Shown one piece after another: positions 26,147 to 34,458 of a stretch of DNA of 64,000 nucleotides; within the stretch, counting starts at the first letter, position 1; each line of letters begins with the position of its first letter. The stretch comes from CADEED01 sp035525785 (lineage in GTDB: Bacteria; Pseudomonadota; Gammaproteobacteria; Steroidobacterales; Steroidobacteraceae). The stretch spans positions 12,181 through 76,180 of the forward strand of contig DATLDQ010000062.1 in assembly GCA_035525785.1 (NCBI GenBank). Reading direction: 5' to 3'. A program made the position numbers and the translations under genes. The notes under the pieces are model-generated. The model was not told the DNA's origin. It searched no databases and saw nothing but the letters and a program-made list of their open reading frames with translations.

Positions 26147-27829
26147 TCAGTCCGTCACGGCACCAGTCGATGCGCTTGACACGTTGCGCGCGTACTTCGC
26201 GAGCACGCCTTTCGTCGCGTAGGGTTTCGGTGCTTTCCACTTCGCGCGCCGCTTCTTCAGCTCCGTCGCGCTCAGATCGATCTGCAGTGTTCGCTTGACT
26301 GCATCGATCGCAATGCGGTCTCCGTCCCGAAGTAGGCCGATGGGACCGCCGAGAGCTGCTTCTGGAGAGATATGTCCAACCACGAACCCATGACTCCCGC
26401 CGGAAAATCTTCCGTCAGTGATGAGGGCAACTTTGTCGCCGAGTCCGCGCCCCATGATGGCGCCAGTGGGACTCAACATTTCACGCATGCCAGGGCCGCC
26501 GCGCGGACCTTCATTGCGAATCACCACCACGTCACCAGGCTTCACCTTGCCCGCGAGGATCGCTGCCGTCGCGCGCTCTTCGCCGTCGAACACGCGCGCG
26601 ATGCCTGCGAAGCGCAGACCTTCCTTGCCTGAGATCTTGGCGACCGCGCCTTCCGGGGCGAGGTTGCCGTACATCACGACGAGATGACTGTCCTTCTTGA
26701 TGGGTTGATCCAGCGACCTGATGATGTCCTGCCCCGGCGGATAGTCGGCGACGTCCGCGAGATTTTCGGCGAGCGTGCGGCCCGTGACCGTCATGCAGTC
26801 ACCATGCAACAGCTTCGCGTCTAGCAGTCTTTTCATCAGCGGCTGGATTCCACCAATCGCAATGAGCTCGGACATTAGATAACGGCCGCTCGGACGTAGA
26901 TCGGCGAGCAACGGCACGCGTTTACCGATCCGCGTGAAATCCTGTAGTCCGAGTCCCACCCGTGCCGCATGAGCGATCGCGAGCAGGTGCAGAACGGCGT
27001 TGGTGCTGCCACCGAGCGCAATGGTCACGGTGATCGCATTCTCGAATGCTTTTTTCGTGAGGATGTCCGACGGCGTGATGCCGGCCTTCACGAGTTCGAC
27101 CACGGCGGCGCCGGCGCGACGGCAATCATCGCGCTTCGACGCGCCGACCGCTTCCTGCGCCGAGCTGTTAGGCAGCGAGAGACCCAGCGCTTCGATCGCG
27201 GACGCCATCGTGTTGGCGGTGTACATGCCGCCGCAGCTCCCGGGACCCGGGATCGCGGTGCGCTCCACTTCCAGCAACTCTTCATCCGACACGCGGCCCG
27301 CGGCATGTCCGCCGACCGCTTCGAACACCGCGACGATGTCGCGACGCTTCGCGCCCGGACGAATGGTGCCGCCATACACGAACACCGCCGGACGATCGAG
27401 CCGCGCGATGGCCATCGCGCAGCCCGGAATGTTCTTGTCGCAACCGCCGATGGCGACGAAACCGTCGAAGCCTTCGGCTCCGACCACGGTCTCGATGGAG
27501 TCGGCGATGACTTCTCGCGACACGAGCGAATAGCGCATGCCGGGCGAACCCATCGAGATGCCGTCCGAGACGGTGATGGTGTTGAACAGCACGCCCTTGC
27601 CACCCGCGCCATCCGCGCCGGCGACCGCTTCGGTCGCAAGATCGTTGATGTGGACGTTGCACGGAGTGAGATTGGCCCACGTCGAGGCCACGCCGATCTG
27701 CGGCTTCAGGAAATCAGCATCCTGGAAACCCACCGCGCGCAGCATGGCGCGTGACGGTGACTGCTTCGCGCCATCGACCACCAGGCGCGAGTACTTGCGC
27801 TGGTCCACCACCCCACTCTTCTTCTTCAT
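26147..27829 (-). CDS. ilvD: Dihydroxy-acid dehydratase
   Basis: The 560-residue protein has all Fe-S cysteine motifs of IlvD: TPCNVHIN, GGCDKNIPGC and GPGSCGGMYTANTMA. It also has GGSTNAVLHLLAIAHAA and the C-terminal TDGRFSGGSHGFVVGHISPEA. It removes water from dihydroxy acids to give the 2-keto precursors of valine, isoleucine and leucine. The start is the ATG at 27829 (MKKKSGVVDQRKYS); the frame extends to 27973 without homology. It lies 23 bp after the MFS gene and is physically separate from, and transcribed away from, the ilvC-leu operon. Confidence 0.96.
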   Translation of the reverse strand: MKKKSGVVDQRKYSRLVVDGAKQSPSRAMLRAVGFQDADFLKPQIGVASTWANLTPCNVHINDLATEAVAGADGAGGKGVLFNTITVSDGISMGSPGMRYSLVSREVIADSIETVVGAEGFDGFVAIGGCDKNIPGCAMAIARLDRPAVFVYGGTIRPGAKRRDIVAVFEAVGGHAAGRVSDEELLEVERTAIPGPGSCGGMYTANTMASAIEALGLSLPNSSAQEAVGASKRDDCRRAGAAVVELVKAGITPSDILTKKAFENAITVTIALGGSTNAVLHLLAIAHAARVGLGLQDFTRIGKRVPLLADLRPSGRYLMSELIAIGGIQPLMKRLLDAKLLHGDCMTVTGRTLAENLADVADYPPGQDIIRSLDQPIKKDSHLVVMYGNLAPEGAVAKISGKEGLRFAGIARVFDGEERATAAILAGKVKPGDVVVIRNEGPRGGPGMREMLSPTGAIMGRGLGDKVALITDGRFSGGSHGFVVGHISPEAALGGPIGLLRDGDRIAIDAVKRTLQIDLSATELKKRRAKWKAPKPYATKGVLAKYARNVSSASTGAVTD

Positions 27830-27852
27830 CACTTCATCCCCTGAATGATCAA

Positions 27853-29145
27853 CTAACCGCCGGCGCGCATGACGCGCCGCATGTGTGAAAAGCCCAGCGC
27901 GCCGATGGTGATGAACACCACCGGCAACACCAGCGAAAACAGTCCGGCGCCCGGCCGCAGCCACTCGAGCCATTGATAGACGAGTATCCCCGCGGGCGGT
28001 CCGATGGCGCCTCTCACTCCGGTGAGCGTGACATGCACGCCCATGTAGTGCTGGGCACGACCAACCGAAGCGAAGTCATTGTGCCCGAGATTCCAGCCGA
28101 GGTTGGCGCCGGCATACGCCATGCCCAGCAGCACCGCGCCGGACCAGAGCAGCGGCATCCAGGCAGTCCACGTGCCGATGCTCAATGCCAACACGGCGAG
28201 CACCAGCGACCAACCCTGGCGCGCGCGGTATTCGACGATGTGTCCCTCGTCGAACATGCGGGCCCAGAACGGCACGAACAACGGCAGGGTCGCAAGCGGG
28301 ATCACGGAGAGCATGGCGATCTGCAGTCCCGAGCTGAGGTGCAGGTGCTCGCTGAAGATCACCACCAGCTGCGACGTGAGCATGAGATTGCCGCCGCCGT
28401 AGATGCCCATCCAGAACATGTATTCGCGGAAGTGCGGATCCTTGCGCAGGATCTCGAACAGCATGCCGAGACTGAAGGGTTCGGCGCGTCCCGCTGCCGC
28501 GTTCTCCTCCGCGAGCAGCACGAATTCCCGGCGGACCCGCGCGCCGCGATAGAGCCATGCGCCGAGCAGACCTGCGGCCGCGCCGGCGCCGTACAGCCAA
28601 CGCGAGTCGAAGTTCGAATGATCGAGTGTCCACGCGGCGAGCGCGGCGGCTCCGGCCACGGCGAGGGAGCTCACAATGACGATGCGGCCGGTGTAGCGTC
28701 CGAGGGCCTGCCGCGGATAGTTGGCGCTCCAGACCGCGGAGCGCACGGTGAGCAGGCCGGTCCACACCACGCGCGCCACGAGTATGGATGCGACTGCGAA
28801 TGCGAGGCCGCCGGCCGCGCGCGGCGCCACGCCCAGCAATCCGACCAGCAGCGCGAATCCCGCCTGAAGTCCGACCATGAGCCCGATGCGCGCGCGGCCG
28901 TGAGCGAGATTGGCCCAGACAAAGCTCACCACATTGGAGAGCGCGGGCGCGCCGCTGACGAACGCGACTGCGAGATTGACCATCCACGGGCTCGCCGCGT
29001 CGGCAAAAGTCTTCTTGATGAGGACCGCCGCGGTGGCGCCTTCGACCAGCCCCAGTGTGAGCCCGAGTAACGCCCAGGGAGCGATCTCACGCCGGAACGC
29101 CACTTCGGCGGCCGGCGATTCCACCGGCCCAGTTTTCCGGGCCAT
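27853..29145 (-). CDS. Major facilitator superfamily transporter
   Basis: The 430-residue protein shows about twelve hydrophobic helices in two halves separated by a charged loop around residues 205-240 (RGARVRREFVLLAEENAAAG). The first helix pair includes LLGLTLGLVEGATAAVLIKK and later helices include GGGNLMLTSQLVVIFSEHL. No substrate-diagnostic motif is recognised. It sits between an M17 aminopeptidase (13 bp upstream) and ilvD (23 bp downstream), so an amino-acid or peptide-related substrate is possible but only inferred. Confidence 0.8.
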   Translation of the reverse strand: MARKTGPVESPAAEVAFRREIAPWALLGLTLGLVEGATAAVLIKKTFADAASPWMVNLAVAFVSGAPALSNVVSFVWANLAHGRARIGLMVGLQAGFALLVGLLGVAPRAAGGLAFAVASILVARVVWTGLLTVRSAVWSANYPRQALGRYTGRIVIVSSLAVAGAAALAAWTLDHSNFDSRWLYGAGAAAGLLGAWLYRGARVRREFVLLAEENAAAGRAEPFSLGMLFEILRKDPHFREYMFWMGIYGGGNLMLTSQLVVIFSEHLHLSSGLQIAMLSVIPLATLPLFVPFWARMFDEGHIVEYRARQGWSLVLAVLALSIGTWTAWMPLLWSGAVLLGMAYAGANLGWNLGHNDFASVGRAQHYMGVHVTLTGVRGAIGPPAGILVYQWLEWLRPGAGLFSLVLPVVFITIGALGFSHMRRVMRAGG

Positions 29146-29158
29146 CGGCGCGCCTTCG

Positions 29159-30553
29159 CTAACCGAAGCGCTGCCGGATCAACCGGTACAGCGCTCGCAC
29201 GGTGTGCGGATCCGCACCGAGCGGACGACCCGGCCGCTCCTTGGGATTCCAGGCATACACGTCGCCGTGCAGCCAGTTGCGCGTGCGGGTGACGAAGCGC
29301 TTGAGGAAGAGCGCGCCGATGATCGAGCCCGCGAACGGCGAAGCCGACACATTATTAAGGTCGGCCACCCTGCTCCCCAGGTCCTCGTCGTACCCGGCCC
29401 ACAGAGGCATGGGCCACATCGGGTCGGCCTCGCGTTCACCCACCTGGCGGAGCTGCTCGGCGAGCTCGGGCGGATTCGAGTAGATAGCGGGCAGCTCGGG
29501 TCCGAGCGCCACGCGCGCGGCGCCAGTGAGAGTTGCGAGGTCGATGAGCAAGTCGGGCTGCTCGCTGTCGGCCTCCGTCAGCGCATCCGCGAGCACGAGC
29601 CGGCCTTCCGCATCGGTGTTGCCGATCTCGACGGTGAGACCCTGCCGTGAACGCAGTACATCGCTGGGCCTGAAGGAACGCCCCGAGACGCTGTTCTCGA
29701 CCGCGGGGATCAGCAGGCGAAGCTGCACGGGCGCGTCCGCATCCATGAGCATGCGAGCGAGCGCGAGTGTGAGTGCCGCGCCGCCCATGTCCTTCTTCAT
29801 GAGGATCATGCCGCTGGACGGCTTGATGTCGAGGCCACCGGTGTCGAAGCAGACGCCCTTGCCCACGAGCGTGACCAGCGGTGCGCCGCGTTTCTCCCAA
29901 CGCATGTCGATGAGGCGGGGCTCGCGCGCGCTGCCCTTGCCTACTTCATAGATGAGTGGGTAGTTCTGCCGCAGCAGGTCGTCGCCCACGATGATCCGGC
30001 ACTCGGCCTCATGCTGCAGCGCAAGCCGCTGCACCGCCTCGCCGAGTTCCGCCGGGCCCAAATCGTTGGCGGGTGTGTTGATGAGGTCGCGAGCCTCTCC
30101 CAGCGCCTGGCTGGCCAGCCGCACGTACTCGAGGTCCGCGCCCGCGGGCGCGACCAGCGACGGCAGCTCGAGGAAGGACTTGCGATAGCGGGCGAACCGG
30201 TACGAGCCATATTCCCAGCCAAGCGCGAGCTGCGTGGCGCCGACGGCGCTGAAACTTCCGGCGAACCGGTAGCGTCCCGGCGGCAGGCGATCGGGCAGGC
30301 TCGCCGAAGTCCAAAGCGTGGGTTCACTGAGATCGGGAGTGGCGCCGAGCCCGACGACCGCGCCCGCGATGGTGTCGGCCACGCCACTGGGGATCAGCAG
30401 CAGCTTCTGCTTCTCCGCCTGGAAACCATGCGTCTTCACCCAGGACCGAACCGCGGCGGGCTGCATCTCGAGCCACGACGAAAGGCCTTGTTCGCCAACG
30501 AGCCAGAGGGGTCGTGCGCCCTGGGCGTCGGCTTCGCTGAGGAGGTGACTCAC
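29159..30553 (-). CDS. Leucyl aminopeptidase family protein (M17)
   Basis: This 464-residue protein has the two-metal M17 core: VGKGVCFDTGGLDIKPSSGM, LMKKDMGGAALTLALARMLM and the signature NTDAEGRLVLADALTEAD. The N-terminal part is divergent, as in PepB-like or short M17 enzymes. It removes N-terminal residues from peptides in the cytoplasm. It starts at GTG 30553, divergently from the ilvC leader region, with no obvious Shine-Dalgarno. Confidence 0.9.
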   Translation of the reverse strand: MSHLLSEADAQGARPLWLVGEQGLSSWLEMQPAAVRSWVKTHGFQAEKQKLLLIPSGVADTIAGAVVGLGATPDLSEPTLWTSASLPDRLPPGRYRFAGSFSAVGATQLALGWEYGSYRFARYRKSFLELPSLVAPAGADLEYVRLASQALGEARDLINTPANDLGPAELGEAVQRLALQHEAECRIIVGDDLLRQNYPLIYEVGKGSAREPRLIDMRWEKRGAPLVTLVGKGVCFDTGGLDIKPSSGMILMKKDMGGAALTLALARMLMDADAPVQLRLLIPAVENSVSGRSFRPSDVLRSRQGLTVEIGNTDAEGRLVLADALTEADSEQPDLLIDLATLTGAARVALGPELPAIYSNPPELAEQLRQVGEREADPMWPMPLWAGYDEDLGSRVADLNNVSASPFAGSIIGALFLKRFVTRTRNWLHGDVYAWNPKERPGRPLGADPHTVRALYRLIRQRFG

Positions 30554-30585
30554 GGAAAAAGTTTAATGGATCAGGCCTGTACGCG

Positions 30586-30615
30586 TTGACAATGTGCAAA
30601 GGGCCGTGGTGTCAT
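30586..30615 (+). promoter_or_regulatory. Candidate promoter of the ilvC-leu operon
   Basis: A consensus TTGACA -35 (30586-30591) is followed after 18 bp by TGTCAT (30610-30615, 4 of 6 to consensus). Predicted transcription starts near 30622, just ahead of the leader-peptide ATG at 30628. The stretch also contains the upstream region of the divergent aminopeptidase gene. Confidence 0.5.
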
Positions 30616-30627
30616 CCTGCGCATTGT

Positions 30628-30774
30628 ATGCAGGCTTCGACCTCCCAGTACGCAACTGATTACCGCAGCGCGACTTCCGCGCGCGCGCTTGCGTTGAAGG
30701 CTGGGCTGGTACTCGTATCCCTTCCCCTGCTTCTTATTGGAAGCACGGTGCGGGCTGCCTGCTTGACTCGCTAA
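30628..30774 (+). CDS. Putative branched-chain amino-acid leader peptide
   Basis: A 48-codon frame ends ...LVLVSLPLLLIGSTVRAACLTR. Codons 27-37 code for Leu-Val-Leu-Val-Ser-Leu-Pro-Leu-Leu-Leu-Ile, so nine of eleven are Leu, Val or Ile. The run lies about 20 bases before a segment able to form an antiterminator and about 65 bases before an intrinsic terminator that precedes ilvC. This is the layout of ilv/leu attenuation leaders. The start is not certain: neither the ATG at 30628 nor an alternative TTG at 30694 (26 codons) has a clear Shine-Dalgarno. Confidence 0.65.
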   Translation: MQASTSQYATDYRSATSARALALKAGLVLVSLPLLLIGSTVRAACLTR

Positions 30775-30835
30775 TACTAGAGCAAGGCAATCACCAACAA
30801 ACCCCGCACCGGTCCAGAACCGATGCGGGGTTTTT
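30746..30835 (+). promoter_or_regulatory. Attenuator: mutually exclusive antiterminator and terminator
   Basis: The nine bases cggtgcggg (30746-30754), right after the Leu/Val/Ile codon run, are complementary to cccgcaccg inside the 5' arm of the downstream terminator (30803-30811). Pairing of these two would prevent the terminator. Ribosome stalling on scarce leucine, valine or isoleucine would leave the upstream segment free and let transcription enter ilvC. The base-pairing options are visible in the sequence; the mechanism is inferred from known attenuators. Confidence 0.65.
30800..30835 (+). terminator. Intrinsic terminator of the ilvC leader
   Basis: The arms aaccccgcaccggt (30800-30813) and accgatgcggggtt (30819-30832) form a 14-bp stem with one C-A mismatch and a 5-base loop. 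The T-run 30831-30835 follows. It lies 31 bases upstream of the ilvC start, inside the leader transcript. Confidence 0.85.
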
Positions 30836-30865
30836 CGTATGAACGTTGATCAGGAGCTTAGACCC

Positions 30866-31861
30866 ATGACGAAGTTGTATTCGGGCAAAGACGTAGACAA
30901 GAAGGCACTCAAGAAGGCCCGGATCGCTATCCTGGGTTATGGAAGCCAGGGCCGTGCGCACGCCCTCAACCTCAAGGACAGCGGACACGATGTGGTCGTT
31001 GGCGTTCGCAAGAACGGAGCGAGCTGGAAGAAGGCGAAGAAGGACGGCCTCAAGGTCGCCGAACCACTCGAAGCGGTGAAGGGCGCGTCGCTGGTCGCGA
31101 TGCTGGTCCCCGATCTCGCCCAGGCCGAGCTTTACAGCCAAGTCGAGAAGGCTCTGGAGAAAGGCGCGACCCTCCTCTTCGCGCACGGCTTCAACATCCA
31201 TTTCAAGCAGATCAAGCCGCGCAAGGATCTCGACGTGTCGCTCATCGCGCCCAAGGGTCCCGGTGACCTCGTGCGGCGGCAGTATCAGCAGGGCCGAGGC
31301 GTTCCGTCGTTGATCGCGGTGTTCCAGGACTCGACCGGCAATGCGTTCGCGAAAGCGCTGGCCTACGGCCACGGCATCGGCGGCACGCGTGGCGGTGTGC
31401 TCGAGACCACGTTCGCGGAAGAGACCGAGACGGATCTGTTCGGCGAACAGGCCGTGCTCTGCGGTGGCACCTCCGACCTCGTGCTCAAGGGCTTCGAGAC
31501 GCTGGTGGAAGCCGGCTACCAACCCGAAGTCGCCTACTACGAGTGCCTGCACGAGCTGAAGCTCATCGTCGACCTGCTGCACGAAGGTGGCCTCACCAAG
31601 ATGCACAAGTACATCTCCGATACGGCCAAGTACGGCGACCTGACGCGCGGTCCGCGCGTGGTCAACGACAAGACCAAGAAGGAGATGGGCAAGATCCTCA
31701 AGGAGATCCAGAAGGGCAAGTTCGCCAAGCAATGGATCGCCGAGAACGCCGGCGGCCGCAAGGAATACAACAAGCTCATGCAGGCCGACCTGGATCACCA
31801 GCTGGAGTCGGTGGGCCGGGAACTGCGCGCCCGCATGCCCTGGCTGGAGCAGGGTCGCTAA
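30866..31861 (+). CDS. ilvC: Ketol-acid reductoisomerase (class I)
   Basis: The 331-residue protein has the NADPH-binding motif GYGSQGRAHALNLKDSGHDV, then VVGVRKNGASWKKA, LIAPKGPGDLVRRQY, and the C-terminal knotted domain with ETDLFGEQAVLCGG and AYYECLHELKLIVDLLHEGG. These hold the Mg-binding Asp and Glu residues. It makes dihydroxy acids from acetolactate and acetohydroxybutyrate. I chose ATG 30866 because AGGAG (30850-30854) precedes it; an upstream in-frame ATG at 30839 lies at the terminator edge. It is the first enzyme gene of the ilv-leu operon. Confidence 0.96.
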   Translation: MTKLYSGKDVDKKALKKARIAILGYGSQGRAHALNLKDSGHDVVVGVRKNGASWKKAKKDGLKVAEPLEAVKGASLVAMLVPDLAQAELYSQVEKALEKGATLLFAHGFNIHFKQIKPRKDLDVSLIAPKGPGDLVRRQYQQGRGVPSLIAVFQDSTGNAFAKALAYGHGIGGTRGGVLETTFAEETETDLFGEQAVLCGGTSDLVLKGFETLVEAGYQPEVAYYECLHELKLIVDLLHEGGLTKMHKYISDTAKYGDLTRGPRVVNDKTKKEMGKILKEIQKGKFAKQWIAENAGGRKEYNKLMQADLDHQLESVGRELRARMPWLEQGR

Positions 31862-31885
31862 CTACCACCTCTTGCGAGGTACCCC

Positions 31886-33466
31886 ATGTCCGATCGCGAA
31901 CGAGTCCTGATCTTCGACACGACGCTGCGCGACGGCGAGCAATCGCCGGGATGCAGCATGGCGCAACCGGAAAAACTCCGGGTAGCACGCGCGCTCGCGG
32001 ACCTTGGGGTGGATGTCATCGAAGCGGGTTTCCCGGCCGCGTCGCGCGGCGACTGGGAGAGCGTGAACGCGGTGGCGCGCGAGGTGCAGGGACCGATCAT
32101 CTGCGGCCTCGCGCGCTGCAACCGCGACGACATCGTGCTGGTTTCCAAGGCAATTGCGCCGGCGGCGAAGAAGCGTATCCACGTGTTCCTCGCCACGAGC
32201 GCGATCCATCGCGAATACAAGCTCAACATGGCCCGCGAGGAGATCATCCGCACGGCCGTCGAGGGCGTGAAGATCGCGCGTGATCTCTGCGAAGACGTCG
32301 AGTTCTCGCCCGAGGACGCCTCGCGTACCGAGCTCGATTTCCTGACCCAGGTGGTCGAGGCGGTCATCGACGCCGGCGCGACCACCGTCAACATCCCGGA
32401 CACCGTCGGCTACACCGTGCCCGACGAGTTCGCGGAACTGTTCCGCTACCTGCGCAAGAACGTGCGCGGCATCGACAAGATCCGCCTGTCGGTACACTGC
32501 CACGACGATCTCGGCATGGCCGTGGCCAACAGCCTCACGGCCGTGGTCGCGGGCGCGCGCCAGATCGAGTGCACCATCAATGGCATCGGCGAGCGCGCCG
32601 GCAACTGCTCGCTCGAAGAGGTGGTCATGGCGCTGAAGACGCGTGACGCCTTCTTCAACCTGGATACGGGCATCGACACCACCCGGCTCTACCCTACTTC
32701 GCGCATGCTGGCCAACATCGTCGGCGTGCCCATCCCGCGCAACAAGGCGGTGGTCGGCGAGAATGCCTTCGCACATGAGTCCGGCATCCATCAGCACGGC
32801 ATGCTCAAGCATCACTCGACCTACGAGATCATGCGCCCGCAGGACGTGGGCCTGTCGCGTTCCGCGTTGGTGCTCGGCAAGCACAGCGGACGCCACGCGC
32901 TGCGCGACCGAATCAAGGAGCTGGGCTTCGAGCTCGATGACGTCGAGTTCGCGCGAGTGTTCGAGCAGTTCAAGGCGCTGGCCGACAAGAAAAAGGAGCT
33001 CTACGACGGCGACATCGAAGCCCTCGTGCTCCAGGCGGAACATTCGGGCAGTGGCCCGTGGTCCCTGGTCAATCTGCGCACTTCCTTCGACAGCGCGAAG
33101 ACCGCAGAGGCCACCGTGCGGCTCAAGCATGCCGACGGCCGCGAGATCGAGGAACGCTCGACGGGCGACGGTCCGGTCGATGCGGCGCTCAAGGCCATCG
33201 AACGTGCCACCGGTGTGGACGTGGTATTGCGCAAGTTCGAAGTACGAAGCGTATCGGCGGGCGAAGACGCCCAGGGCGAAGCCCTCGTATACGTGGAGTA
33301 CAATCAGCGCACTTATCGCGGCTCGAGCGTGTCCACCAATATCGTCGAGTCCGCAACGCAGGCCTTTCTCGAAGTGATCAACCGCATCGAGCTCGCAACC
33401 GCAACGCTCGCGCGTACGCGTGACGAACGCAGCGCACTTGCACAGCGAACACAGGCCGTGGTCTGA
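31886..33466 (+). CDS. leuA: 2-Isopropylmalate synthase
   Basis: The 526-residue protein starts with the HMGL-like barrel motif FDTTLRDGEQSPGCSM and continues with VIEAGFPAASRGDWE, HCHDDLGMAVANSLTAVVAG, NGIGERAGNCSLEEVVMALK and HESGIHQHGML. The C-terminal regulatory domain begins near residue 395 and is complete, so leucine feedback inhibition is expected. It condenses acetyl-CoA with 2-ketoisovalerate. GAGGT precedes the ATG. It lies 24 bp after ilvC. Confidence 0.97.
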   Translation: MSDRERVLIFDTTLRDGEQSPGCSMAQPEKLRVARALADLGVDVIEAGFPAASRGDWESVNAVAREVQGPIICGLARCNRDDIVLVSKAIAPAAKKRIHVFLATSAIHREYKLNMAREEIIRTAVEGVKIARDLCEDVEFSPEDASRTELDFLTQVVEAVIDAGATTVNIPDTVGYTVPDEFAELFRYLRKNVRGIDKIRLSVHCHDDLGMAVANSLTAVVAGARQIECTINGIGERAGNCSLEEVVMALKTRDAFFNLDTGIDTTRLYPTSRMLANIVGVPIPRNKAVVGENAFAHESGIHQHGMLKHHSTYEIMRPQDVGLSRSALVLGKHSGRHALRDRIKELGFELDDVEFARVFEQFKALADKKKELYDGDIEALVLQAEHSGSGPWSLVNLRTSFDSAKTAEATVRLKHADGREIEERSTGDGPVDAALKAIERATGVDVVLRKFEVRSVSAGEDAQGEALVYVEYNQRTYRGSSVSTNIVESATQAFLEVINRIELATATLARTRDERSALAQRTQAVV

Positions 33467-33484
33467 CAGCTTTCGGAGTTTTTC

Positions 33485-34438
33485 ATGCCCATTCCCGCAA
33501 CGAAGTACATCTGGTTCAACGGCAAGCTGGTCCCCTGGGAAAAAGCCACGGTGCACGTGCTCTCGCACGCCCTGCACTACGGCTCCTCGGTGTTCGAAGG
33601 CGTGCGCGCCTACGAGACGCCGCGCGGTCCCGCGATCTTCCGGCTCAAGGACCACACCCGGCGTCTGTTCGACTCGGCCAAGATCTACCGCATCAACATC
33701 CCGTTCAGCGAAGAGCAGCTCAATCACGGCCAGCGTGAAGTCATCGCGCAGAACGGTCTCGCGCGTGGCGCCTACCTGCGCCCCGTGGCGTTCCGTGGCT
33801 ACGGGGAAGCGGGAGTCGTGCCGAAGATCGACCCACCCATCGAAGTCGCCATTGCGGCCTGGGAGTGGGCGCGGTATCTCGGCGCCGCGGAGGACGAAGG
33901 CGTGGATGTCTGCGTGTCCTCGTGGCAGCGCGTCGCGCCGAACACGATTCCCGCGATGGCCAAGGCTGGCGGCAACTATCTTTCGAGCCAGCTCATCGGC
34001 CTCGAGGCCAAGCGGCTGGGCTTCGTCGAGGGCATCGGTCTGTCGGCCGACGGCACCGTGAGCGAAGGTGCGGGCGAGAACCTGTTCATCGTCAAGGACG
34101 GCGTGCTGTACACGCCGGGCGTCGCGCATTCACTGCTCAATGGCATCACACGCCATACGGTGATGACGCTCGCGAAGGACATGGGCATCGAAGTGCGCGA
34201 GATCGCGGTCCCGCGCGAGATGCTCTACCTTGCCGACGAGCTCTTCTTCACGGGTACGGCCACCGAAGTCGCGGCCATCCGCTCGGTGGACGCCATCCAG
34301 ATCGGCAACGGCAAGCGCGGGCCGATCACCGCCAGACTCGCCAACGCGTATTTCGCCCTGGTCCAGGGCCGGGCCGATGACAGGCACGGCTGGCTCGACT
34401 ATGTGGACATGAATGCGCCGCGCGCCGCCATTGCTTGA
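33485..34438 (+). CDS. ilvE: Branched-chain amino-acid aminotransferase
   Basis: The 317-residue fold-type IV PLP enzyme contains WFNGKLVPWEKATVHVLSHA, HYGSSVFEGVRAYETPRGP, RLKDHTRRLFDSAKI and SEGAGENLFIVKDGVLYTPG, with EVREIAVPREMLYLADELFF and TGTATEVAAIRSVD near the end. It performs the last step to leucine, valine and isoleucine. GGAG lies 7 bases before the ATG. Its place between leuA and leuCDB shows a merged ilv-leu operon. Confidence 0.96.
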   Translation: MPIPATKYIWFNGKLVPWEKATVHVLSHALHYGSSVFEGVRAYETPRGPAIFRLKDHTRRLFDSAKIYRINIPFSEEQLNHGQREVIAQNGLARGAYLRPVAFRGYGEAGVVPKIDPPIEVAIAAWEWARYLGAAEDEGVDVCVSSWQRVAPNTIPAMAKAGGNYLSSQLIGLEAKRLGFVEGIGLSADGTVSEGAGENLFIVKDGVLYTPGVAHSLLNGITRHTVMTLAKDMGIEVREIAVPREMLYLADELFFTGTATEVAAIRSVDAIQIGNGKRGPITARLANAYFALVQGRADDRHGWLDYVDMNAPRAAIA

Positions 34439-34458
34439 CGACGAATCGCCGGATAACG

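Noticed and set aside
27830..27973. N-terminal extension of ilvD
   Set aside because: It overlaps the MFS gene end, is Arg/His rich and precedes the normal IlvD start.
31862..34129. Long antisense open frame (755 codons) over leuA and ilvE
   Set aside because: It is the GC-rich shadow of two clear genes on the other strand, has a biased composition (Arg, His, Asp rich) and no domain.
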